Assembly: GCA_002338885.1 (NCBI GenBank)
Contig: DDJI01000021.1
Coordinates: forward strand, 11,407-24,053
Reading direction: 5' to 3'
Source of the DNA: Ruminococcus sp. UBA1828
GTDB lineage: Bacteria; Bacillota; Clostridia; Oscillospirales; Ruminococcaceae
DNA length: 12,647 nt
Shown piece by piece: positions 7,823-12,647 of the stretch. Under the pieces are notes generated by a model, which was not told where the DNA came from, made no database searches, and saw nothing but the letters and a program-made list of their open reading frames with translations. The position numbers were made by a program, and so were the translations under genes. Numbering within the stretch: position 1 is the stretch's first letter; each line of letters starts with the position of its first letter.

Positions 7823-7913
7823 GTAATTCCCTCTTTCTATATGCAAAGCGTATTTTCTATACAATCAATAAGCCGCGCATCACGCTCGTGCTGTGAGCGG
7901 CAGCCTGATTATC

Positions 7914-7942
7914 ATTATAGTTAGCTTATGCTAACTTGTCAA
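7914..7942 (-). promoter_or_regulatory. Consensus promoter of the CydDC-like operon (P2)
   Basis: On the - strand, TTGACA (7937-7942) and TATAAT (7914-7919) are both perfect and exactly 17 bp apart. The spacer is filled by the operator palindrome. This is a strong promoter designed to be blocked, with about an 85-nt leader before the ATG at 7822. Confidence 0.9.
7919..7936. promoter_or_regulatory. 18-bp palindromic operator, copy 2
   Basis: On the + strand it reads AGTTAGCTTATGCTAACT and differs from copy 1 (558-575) at a single central base. Its place relative to the TATAAT box is identical in both promoters, so the same repressor very likely controls both ABC operons. Confidence 0.8.
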
Positions 7943-7946
7943 GAAT

Positions 7947-7978
7947 CCTTTTTACACGGCGCCTTTGATGTAAAAAGG
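7947..7978. repeat. Inverted repeat next to P2, overlapping the MFS terminator
   Basis: CCTTTTTACA (7947-7956) and TGTAAAAAGG (7969-7978) are exact reverse complements around a 12-nt loop that contains GGCGCC. The repeat begins 5 bp beyond the P2 -35 box, and its right arm uses the A-run of the terminator at 7972-8012. It could be an extra regulatory site, or a second hairpin that helps to end the MFS transcript. Confidence 0.5.
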
Positions 7979-8012
7979 CTAAGCGAGCCGAAAAATTTCA
8001 GCTCGATTAGCC
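7972..8012 (-). terminator. Rho-independent terminator of the MFS gene
   Basis: Reading the - strand, GGCTAA-T-CGAGC pairs with GCTCG-C-TTAGCC (one internal mismatch) and is followed by T5. It lies 39 nt past the MFS stop and just before promoter P2, and separates the AraC/MFS module from the ABC island. Confidence 0.88.
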
Positions 8013-8051
8013 CGATCAACGATTTGTCTTGCGTAAAACCCATGCGGCGGG

Positions 8052-9263
8052 TCAGCTATTTGCCGTTTCGCTGCTGCGGGGGTTTTTAAATTTCCTTCCG
8101 ACTGCGATCAGTCCCACGATTAAGACCAGCGGGAACACCGTTGCGGCAAGCAAACCTGTTTTGAGGTTTCCGCCCGCGGCGTCTGAAATGCTGCCGACTA
8201 TTGCAGGGCTGAGCGTCGCGCCCAAGTCACCCGCCAAAGCCAAAAAGGCAAACATAGCCGTGCCGCCTTTGGGGCACTTTTGGGACGACAGGCTTATAGT
8301 GCCCGGCCACATGATGCCGACCGATATTCCGCACAAGGCGCATCCCGCCAAGCCTACAATCGGCACGGCGGACAGGGATGCGGCAAGGTAACACACTGCG
8401 CACAGCACGCCGCATGCAAGCATCGCTTTAATCAAATCGAGCTTTTCGCTCATTTTTCCGTAAAACACTCTGGACGTTCCCATGAACACCGCAAACAGGC
8501 ATGGTCCGGCAAGGTCTCCTACCGTCTTTGTAACTCCCATCGCCGACTCGGTAAATGCGGACGCCCACTGAGCCATAGCCGCTTCGGACGCTCCCGAGCA
8601 GACCATAAGCAAGATGAGCAGCCAAAACAGCGGCAGCTTTAAAAGCTGAACGGGTTTCATGCTTTCCCCGTCTGAAACAAGTTTTTCAATGGGGCATGTC
8701 ATGAAATTGAATATGTTCACAAGAGGTATCAGCGCCCATATCAAGCTGAGTATCTGCCATTTATCGGTGCCGAATATTGAAAAGAACAGTGTCGAAACCA
8801 AGATAACTCCCACTGCTCCCCAGCAGTAGAAGGAGTGGAGCAGGCTCATCATTCCGCCCTTGTTTTCAAACGGGCATGCCTCGACAATCGGGCTGCCGAG
8901 GACTTCTATAAGGCCGCTTCCCACGGCGTAAAGCACGACGGACAAAAGTATTCCCGCAAACGGGTTAGAAAGCACATCCGGCAGCACAGCCATCAGCACA
9001 AGTCCCGCTGCCGACAGCGCCTGCGAGAACACCGTGCATGTGCGGTAGCCGATCTTGTCCACAAACTTTGTAGCGGCAAAATCGGTCAGCAGCTGCGTCA
9101 AGTAGAACACAAACGGTATCATGGCTATCTTCTCAAGCCCGATTCCGTATGCATCCTTAAAGGTCAGGAACAAAAGCGGCGCAAAGTTTGCCGCTATAGC
9201 CTGCGTTATAAAGCCGAGATAGCATGCCGCAAGCGTCTTTTTATAGTTTTTACGTTCAGTCAT
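8052..9263 (-). CDS. MFS transporter, fucose/glucose permease-like (FucP-type)
   Basis: The protein has 403 residues and about 12 hydrophobic segments. ATG 9261-9263 is preceded by GGGGAG at 6 nt. The motif A-like loop DKIGYRT lies at 69-75, between segments 2 and 3. SLLHSFYCWGAVG (140-152) and GIMWPGTISLSSQ (316-328) are typical of the fucose-permease-like branch of the major facilitator superfamily, which takes up sugars by proton symport. A central loop (about 190-210) separates the two halves. It lies 99 nt downstream of the AraC-family gene on the same strand and has its own promoter module (9309-9372), shared with the DUF1349 gene, which supports a role in carbohydrate uptake. YbtX-type MFS proteins also neighbour YbtPQ, but the terminator and the separate regulation argue against that link here. 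The sugar is not known. Confidence 0.8.
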   Translation of the reverse strand: MTERKNYKKTLAACYLGFITQAIAANFAPLLFLTFKDAYGIGLEKIAMIPFVFYLTQLLTDFAATKFVDKIGYRTCTVFSQALSAAGLVLMAVLPDVLSNPFAGILLSVVLYAVGSGLIEVLGSPIVEACPFENKGGMMSLLHSFYCWGAVGVILVSTLFFSIFGTDKWQILSLIWALIPLVNIFNFMTCPIEKLVSDGESMKPVQLLKLPLFWLLILLMVCSGASEAAMAQWASAFTESAMGVTKTVGDLAGPCLFAVFMGTSRVFYGKMSEKLDLIKAMLACGVLCAVCYLAASLSAVPIVGLAGCALCGISVGIMWPGTISLSSQKCPKGGTAMFAFLALAGDLGATLSPAIVGSISDAAGGNLKTGLLAATVFPLVLIVGLIAVGRKFKNPRSSETANS

Positions 9264-9308
9264 AAGCTGCTCCCCTTTTCTTCACGGGTAATTTTAAACA
9301 CAGGGAGT

Positions 9309-9372
9309 AGTATATCATCGAGACGCGCAAATGCATAGGCACAAAACGCCCCGTCAAGGTCACTATTTACCC
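9309..9372 (-). promoter_or_regulatory. MFS promoter with candidate AraC-binding module
   Basis: The - strand -10 is TATACT (9309-9314). There is no good -35; the expected position is overlapped by the GTGCCT block (9337-9342). A second block, read on + as CACTATTTACCC, lies at 9361-9372 and overlaps the 3' end of the araC-like gene. Both blocks recur at the same distances from the -10 in front of the DUF1349 gene, which fits activator-dependent transcription. Confidence 0.62.
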
Positions 9373-10252
9373 GAAAATCTATCGCTGCTCGGGGCGCAGC
9401 CGTATATTTTTCTGTACAGGCGGCTAAAATAGCCGACAGAATTAAAGCCGCATGAAGAGCTTATTTCCTGAAGAGACAGATTAGACGTTTTAAGAAGCTT
9501 TTGCGCAGCTTGCAGCCGATACCGGATGAGCACTTCCACCGGAGACATGCCCATATATGCGTTAAAGCAGCGTTCCGCCTCGCTGCGGCTTATATTTGCG
9601 GCGTCCGCAATGTCGGCAAGCCTCACCGCTTGGGCGTAATGCTCGTATATATATGAAAGCATTTTTGAATTCGTATTTGCGTGTGTATCTGGACACGGGT
9701 GCTGTGACGCTTAGGTATGCTGTCAAGGTTTGAAAATATGCGCTCAAATATCTCACTCAAGCTGCGTTGAACAGACATCTCATAACACGGTTTTTTCTCG
9801 TCCATGCTTTGATAAATGCTCTTTGCCATGCGGTTTACGTCGTCATGCCACCCGCTTTTTCGGTTGAAAACGACACATGAAAGCTCATCACAGCAAGCTA
9901 TCGGGCTGATGTATTTTTTATATATCATGCTGTCCTCAGGAGCTATTGCCGACCCTGCGAAAACGATATTCGGCACAGGGTCAGTGCGCCCTTCTGAGAT
10001 CTGCCTGATGCCGTGCATGACATTTCCGTTCACAAATATGCTGTCTCCCGGATTTAGAACGACGTGTTCCGTGCCGACTTGAAAATCCAACGCTCCGATT
10101 GTTGCAGTGGCTATTTCAAATTCGGGGTGCCAATGTATCGGGCCGGTGAGGTCACCAAGATCCGCAAGCTCGTTGCAAAAATATACAACCGGAAACTCCG
10201 TAAGATCATAGCTTATCTGTTCTCTAAGCCCGTGATCAAGTACTATAGGCAT
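9363..10252 (-). pseudogene. AraC-family transcriptional regulator, interrupted by a one-base frameshift
   Basis: Two reading frames together form a full AraC-type activator. The first (10252 down to 9623) starts at ATG 10250-10252 with a GGGGTGAT ribosome site. It carries a cupin sensor domain, with PIHWHPEFEI (38-47) and the NPGDSIFVNGNVMHG segment (67-81). The second, ending at TAG 9363-9365, carries both helix-turn-helix units (VRLADIADAANISRSEAERC and LSLQEISSSCGFNSVGYFSR). The frames join at a run of five A residues on the - strand (9662-9666). One more A gives RIQKMLSYIYEHYAQ across the joint and a 296-residue protein of normal family length. No other damage was seen. It may be a recent mutation, a phase-variable tract, slippage-rescued, or a sequencing error. 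As written, the product lacks its DNA-binding domain. Confidence 0.86.
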
Positions 10253-10323
10253 TCATTTATCACCCCAAGTAGCTGATTGTTTGTTTTGCTGCGCGCATGC
10301 CTGACAAAATTTCGACAATGTTT

Positions 10324-10352
10324 ATTGTACCATAGAATACGTATAAAAGCAA
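10324..10352 (-). promoter_or_regulatory. Probable promoter of the AraC-family gene
   Basis: On the - strand, TTGCTT (10347-10352) and TACAAT (10324-10329) lie 17 bp apart, about 72 nt upstream of the ATG at 10252. The -10 matches consensus at five of six positions; the -35 is weaker. Confidence 0.55.
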
Positions 10353-10398
10353 ACGCACGCATGACAGGCCACTCAGGAATTTAAAAAAATAAGCTCAC

Positions 10399-10439
10399 AA
10401 AAAGGACGCTGCCGGCATTTAAACCGACAGCGCCTTTTT
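10399..10439. terminator. Bidirectional-type Rho-independent terminator after the DUF1349 gene
   Basis: The stem is AAAAAGG(10399-10405)/CCTTTTT(10433-10439), CGCTG(10407-10411)/CAGCG(10428-10432) and CGG(10413-10415)/CCG(10424-10426). It has one bulge, one mismatch and an 8-nt loop. An A5 and a T5 tract flank it. On the - strand it ends the DUF1349 transcript 69 nt past the stop. Confidence 0.9.
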
Positions 10440-10507
10440 CGCGAGGAAGGGGGGATAATTATATGAAAAAGTTAAATCTGTGAAATTTATCGTTCATGCG
10501 AGTATGA

Positions 10508-11095
10508 TTACTTGCCTGCGCGTATGTTTTTAACGGTCTTTTTTTCTATGCTGAGATGTTCGTAAACCCTGACTCCGCCGTTGCCGACAGGCGCTTGAGC
10601 CAAAAGTCCGACCTTTATAACGGGTTCGGCGGGAAGGTGGAAGTATCTCATCATATAAAAGTTCGTGCCGTCCGTAGAGTAGTGAAATGCAAAGTTATTT
10701 CCGACCCTGCAAACCTGAAGCCAAGCGGAGTTGCCGTCTAAATTACAGCCGTTGGCGTCGTCGGAGTCGCCCTTTGTGACCACGCTTACCGCGGCATGCG
10801 TGCCGAAATCGGTCAGCTCATAGCAGCATTTTGCCCAGCAATTCATATCTTTCATAACCATTACGGAAGCAGAATCATAGGTATCTTTAAATTCGTGGGA
10901 CACTTTTACTCTTAAAACAAAGTCCCCTTCTAATTCAGTATAGTAATACGGCGCGTTGCAAAGCGACTCGGGGAGTATTCCCTCCTCGCATTCGTCAATG
11001 CTGCCGCAGAAGAAATCTGTCTGAGGCGGTGCAACAATCTCTATTCTATCGTTTGTCTGCCTTATAGTGCTTTCGTTCAGCCATTTAAAATCCAT
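10508..11095 (-). CDS. DUF1349 domain-containing protein
   Basis: This 195-residue, probably cytoplasmic protein matches the DUF1349 family (Pfam PF07081, concanavalin-like beta-sandwich fold). Family landmarks are NAPYYYTELEGDFVLRVKVS (47-66), the DSASVMVMKDMNCWAKCCYE segment (74-93), SVVTKGDSDDANG (104-116), FHYSTDGTNF (137-146) and a VGLLAQAP element (162-169). ATG 11093-11095 is chosen for its GGAGGG site 9 nt upstream; an open frame extends 25 residues further, but across the promoter. The length fits the one-domain family. No signal peptide is seen. Its molecular role is not established; members often occur near carbohydrate genes. The promoter shares its upstream module with the MFS gene, so the two are probably co-regulated by the AraC-type protein. 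The gene is single, with its own terminator. Confidence 0.9.
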   Translation of the reverse strand: MDFKWLNESTIRQTNDRIEIVAPPQTDFFCGSIDECEEGILPESLCNAPYYYTELEGDFVLRVKVSHEFKDTYDSASVMVMKDMNCWAKCCYELTDFGTHAAVSVVTKGDSDDANGCNLDGNSAWLQVCRVGNNFAFHYSTDGTNFYMMRYFHLPAEPVIKVGLLAQAPVGNGGVRVYEHLSIEKKTVKNIRAGK

Positions 11096-11128
11096 AAATA
11101 ACGTCCCTCCGTTATGATGTTTAAATGC

Positions 11129-11192
11129 ATTATAACATCGGCATCTGCAGAAATAAAGGCACAATAGCACTGATTAAAGGCACTATTTACCC
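11129..11192 (-). promoter_or_regulatory. DUF1349 promoter with candidate AraC-binding module
   Basis: The -10 is TATAAT (11129-11134, - strand) and the -35 position is poor (TTTATT). The 9-mer TAAAGGCAC (+ strand) occurs at 11154-11162 and 11175-11183. These copies are 21 bp apart, two helical turns, and the near copy overlaps the -35. This is the usual layout of AraC-type class II activation. The block CACTATTTACCC (11181-11192) is shared with the MFS promoter at the same distance from the -10. Confidence 0.66.
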
Positions 11193-11265
11193 AAGATAAA
11201 GATGCTCAGCTTATGGATACGGCACAGATCGTCTTGCTGTGGCGGCGCATATGCACAGATTTAAA

Positions 11266-11301
11266 GCCCTTAGTTATGAGTGATTACCCGCAGCTAAGGG
11301 C
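11266..11301. repeat. Stem-loop, possible weak terminator of the zinc-ribbon gene
   Basis: GCCCTTAG (11266-11273) pairs with CTAAGGGC (11294-11301) around a 20-nt loop. On the - strand it lies 96 nt past the zinc-ribbon stop and is followed only by TTTAAAT, so terminator function is doubtful. Apart from this hairpin, I see no gene or other feature in the rest of 11193-11396. Confidence 0.4.
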
Positions 11302-11396
11302 ATGCGCTCCATCATGCAGCATGGCTGGCCCATCGCTAAAGCAAGCCATACGCTTCGGCTTAAAAGCATATCGGCCGTGAAGTCGGTAAGCGTGCA

Positions 11397-11672
11397 TCAG
11401 CCTTGGCTCTGCGTGATTTTTTTGCCGCAATAAGGGCAGTATTCGCCGATTCCCTGCTGTAGTTTTCCGCAATGCGGGCATTTTATTTTGCGTGCAGTTA
11501 ATCTGATGCAAATCAGCCCGCCAAACATAAGCACAAGGCACGGAATCAAGACGTATGCCGTGGTGCGAATGATGTTTTCGTCCATCTCGTAAACGGCGAC
11601 GCCCATGACAGCAAATGTTATCACTGTGGCAACCGCCGATATGGCAGTAATCAAAACTATCACCTTTTTCAT
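11397..11672 (-). CDS. Small two-TM membrane protein with C-terminal zinc ribbon
   Basis: The protein has 91 residues, and ATG 11670-11672 has AGGGGG about 7 nt upstream. Two hydrophobic helices (about 4-27 and 36-58) are joined by a short acidic loop (EMDEN). A four-cysteine ribbon follows, CPHCGK (65-70) and CPYCGK (79-84), spaced as in zinc-ribbon domains of the zf-ribbon_3/DZR type. With a short first loop and a hairpin topology, the ribbon probably faces the cytoplasm. The gene is 70 nt downstream of the flavin reductase on the same strand and may be partly co-transcribed with it, though a small hairpin lies between. Such proteins are common in Clostridia and mostly uncharacterised; no function is assigned. 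Confidence 0.78.
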   Translation of the reverse strand: MKKVIVLITAISAVATVITFAVMGVAVYEMDENIIRTTAYVLIPCLVLMFGGLICIRLTARKIKCPHCGKLQQGIGEYCPYCGKKITQSQG

Positions 11673-11710
11673 TGTGGCACCCCCTCATAAATTTGATTGC
11701 GGAAAACTGC

Positions 11711-11729
11711 GAGAACGGCAGGCGTTCTC
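11711..11729 (-). terminator. Weak hairpin terminator after the flavin reductase
   Basis: GAGAACG (11711-11717) and CGTTCTC (11723-11729) form a 7-bp stem with a 5-nt loop. On the - strand the T-run (TTTT) starts only after GCAG, so termination is probably partial and may let transcription continue into the zinc-ribbon gene. Confidence 0.4.
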
Positions 11730-11742
11730 CTCGTTTGCACGC

Positions 11743-12315
11743 TTATTTTTTCATCAGGTCTGCGCCGCTCTGCCACGCCTGACCGACCTTTTCGCCAACG
11801 GCATAGTAGCCGTTTTTCATTTGGTCAAATGCAAAAGCATGGATTTTTCCGGCGTCAATCTTTCCTGAGTCATCCAAAATCTTTTCATCGGCAATCACAT
11901 TGACAATCTTTCCGAGAACGCGCAAACCATAGGGCTGAGACTGCATTTGCACAACCTCGCACTCTAAGGTGAGCGGATATTCTGTGATGACAGGCGCATC
12001 TACCCTCTCGCTCTTCACAGCGTGAAGACCTGTGCGCTCGAATTTATCCGGCATCTTGTTTGAGCTGGCAATTCCAAGGAAGTCGGACTCCCGCAGAGTA
12101 TCTGTTCCGGGAACGGAAAGGGTGAAGGCTTTTCTAAGCTGAAGGTTGGCCACTGTTTTGTGGTCAGATTCCAAATTAAGTGCCACCATATCCTCGGCGC
12201 AAATTCCGCCCCACGCCATCATCATAACATCAACCGTATTATCTTCGTTGTAAGTGCCGATCATATAAGTCGGCATAGGAAACAAGTAAGGCTGTACGCC
12301 CAAATCTTTTGACAT
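11743..12315 (-). CDS. Flavin reductase-like FMN-binding protein (DIM6/NTAB family)
   Basis: The protein has 190 residues. ATG 12313-12315 (MSKDLG) is chosen because GGAG lies 9 nt upstream; the in-frame ATG at 12322-12324 touches the SD and is unlikely. The N-terminal half has the FMN-binding split-barrel pattern: PMPTYMIGTYNEDNTVDVMM (14-33), then MAWGGICAEDMVALNLE, then KTVANLQLRKAFTLSVPG. A region with DFLGIASS follows, as in the flavin reductase family (PF01613). Members bind FMN and reduce it or other acceptors with NAD(P)H in the cytoplasm, or act as ferric or electrophile reductases. An HxlR-type regulator is transcribed divergently from a 147-bp intergenic region, a common pairing for oxidant- or electrophile-responsive reductases. 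The physiological substrate is unknown. Confidence 0.88.
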   Translation of the reverse strand: MSKDLGVQPYLFPMPTYMIGTYNEDNTVDVMMMAWGGICAEDMVALNLESDHKTVANLQLRKAFTLSVPGTDTLRESDFLGIASSNKMPDKFERTGLHAVKSERVDAPVITEYPLTLECEVVQMQSQPYGLRVLGKIVNVIADEKILDDSGKIDAGKIHAFAFDQMKNGYYAVGEKVGQAWQSGADLMKK

Positions 12316-12344
12316 AAACCGCATCTCCTTTTTTCATAGCAAGA

Positions 12345-12373
12345 TTGACTTTATCTGCTGTTGATACTATAAT
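12345..12373 (+). promoter_or_regulatory. Promoter of the HxlR-type regulator gene
   Basis: TTGACT (12345-12350) and TATAAT (12368-12373) are 17 bp apart on the + strand, predicting an mRNA leader of about 80 nt. The leader contains an imperfect hairpin GTA-CGCAC/GTGCG-A-TAC (12400-12422), a possible binding site. The -10 overlaps the opposing flavin reductase promoter. Confidence 0.75.
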
Positions 12374-12399
12374 CATAACATGAGTGAACAAAAAATCAA
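12372..12399 (-). promoter_or_regulatory. Probable promoter of the flavin reductase gene
   Basis: On the - strand, TTGATT (12394-12399) and TATGAT (12372-12377) lie 16 bp apart, about 57 nt before the ATG. The -10 overlaps the -10 of the regulator promoter, so the two polymerases should interfere with each other. Confidence 0.5.
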
Positions 12400-12462
12400 G
12401 TACGCACATTAAGGTGCGATACTAACGTAAAAGCAGTATACATGCATCTAGGAGAGTGTATA

Positions 12463-12647
12463 ATGAGCATTGAGTGCATAAAAGACGCCAATTTAGAGGA
12501 TACAGGGTTTAGTTACACCATGTCCCTAATCCAAGGGAAGTACAAGATATTTATTCTGTACGCTCTGGCAGAGTTCAAGGTTGTGTGCTATAATGAGCTG
12601 AAAAGGTATATAAAGAATATATCATTTAAAGCGCTGAGTGCAGCTTT
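12463..12647 (+). CDS. HxlR-family transcriptional regulator, N-terminal part (3' cut by window edge)
   Basis: The frame opens at ATG 12463-12465 after GGAGAG at 6 nt and runs off the right edge after 61 full codons. Residues 16-60 match the winged-helix core of HxlR regulators: SLIQGKYKIFILYALAEFK corresponds to the family's GGKW-type pattern, followed by YNELKRYIKNISFKAL, where the family has FNEL-R-ISxKxL. HxlR proteins bind DNA as dimers, and many sense electrophiles or oxidants through a conserved Cys near the N-terminus. Cys5 (MSIEC) is at that place. The family motif GGKW is changed to QGKY. The gene is divergent from a flavin reductase, which it probably controls. The dimerisation half is outside the window. 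Confidence 0.85.
   Translation, partial: MSIECIKDANLEDTGFSYTMSLIQGKYKIFILYALAEFKVVCYNELKRYIKNISFKALSAA

Noticed and set aside
8052..9263. MFS gene as a YbtX-like part of the ABC island
   Set aside because: A good terminator separates it from P2, its promoter belongs to the AraC-type module, and its motifs are fucose-permease-like.
9361..11192. Repeated 12-mer CACTATTTACCC as a remnant of a duplicated araC gene end
   Set aside because: Its distance to the -10 box is identical in both places and a second block is also conserved, which is better explained by a shared operator; the codons upstream of the second copy do not resemble the AraC C-terminus.
11284..11688. 134-codon - strand frame overlapping the zinc-ribbon gene
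   Set aside because: It overlaps the better-supported gene with SD, two TM helices and four Cys, and has no pattern of its own.
1..12647. CRISPR arrays, tRNA/rRNA genes, insertion sequences, prophage or toxin-antitoxin genes
   Set aside because: No regularly spaced repeats, cloverleaf-like segments, transposase motifs or terminal repeats were found on either strand by eye.

Overview
The window looks like chromosomal DNA of a Bacillota of class Clostridia, probably a gut-type anaerobe of moderate GC. This rests on strong AAGGAGG-type ribosome sites, TTGACA/TATAAT promoters, Rho-independent terminators, and the gene families present: TetR-linked heterodimeric ABC transporters, an AraC/MFS pair, a DUF1349 protein and an HxlR regulator. 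No rRNA, tRNA, CRISPR array or insertion sequence was seen. The genus cannot be named from the sequence alone.

Region 1 (1-8012) is a transporter island. The C-terminal part of a TetR-type repressor is followed by two directly abutting ABC half-transporters of the YbtPQ/IrtAB-like type (+ strand). A second pair, resembling the CydD/CydC family, runs toward them on the - strand. The two operons meet at a shared bidirectional terminator (4180-4220). Both start at promoters carrying the same 18-bp palindrome, AGTTAGCATATGCTAACT, which is exact at 558-575 and has one mismatch at 7919-7936. In both it fills the spacer in front of a TATAAT -10 box. The simplest reading is one regulon: two heterodimeric exporter-fold transporters switched together, most likely by the adjacent TetR protein. 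The substrate is not known; siderophore, heme or thiol-type cargo is only a family-based guess.

Region 2 (8013-11192) is an AraC-controlled module on the - strand: an AraC-family regulator broken by a one-base frameshift, a fucose-permease-like MFS transporter, and a DUF1349 protein. The MFS and DUF1349 promoters share a 64-bp module that aligns without gaps at 42 of 64 positions. It has two conserved blocks at identical distances from the -10 box and is the best candidate for the AraC binding site.

Region 3 (11193-12647) holds a small two-TM zinc-ribbon protein, a flavin reductase-like protein, and the start of a divergent HxlR-type regulator. Overlapping promoters lie between the last two, a typical redox- or electrophile-responsive arrangement.
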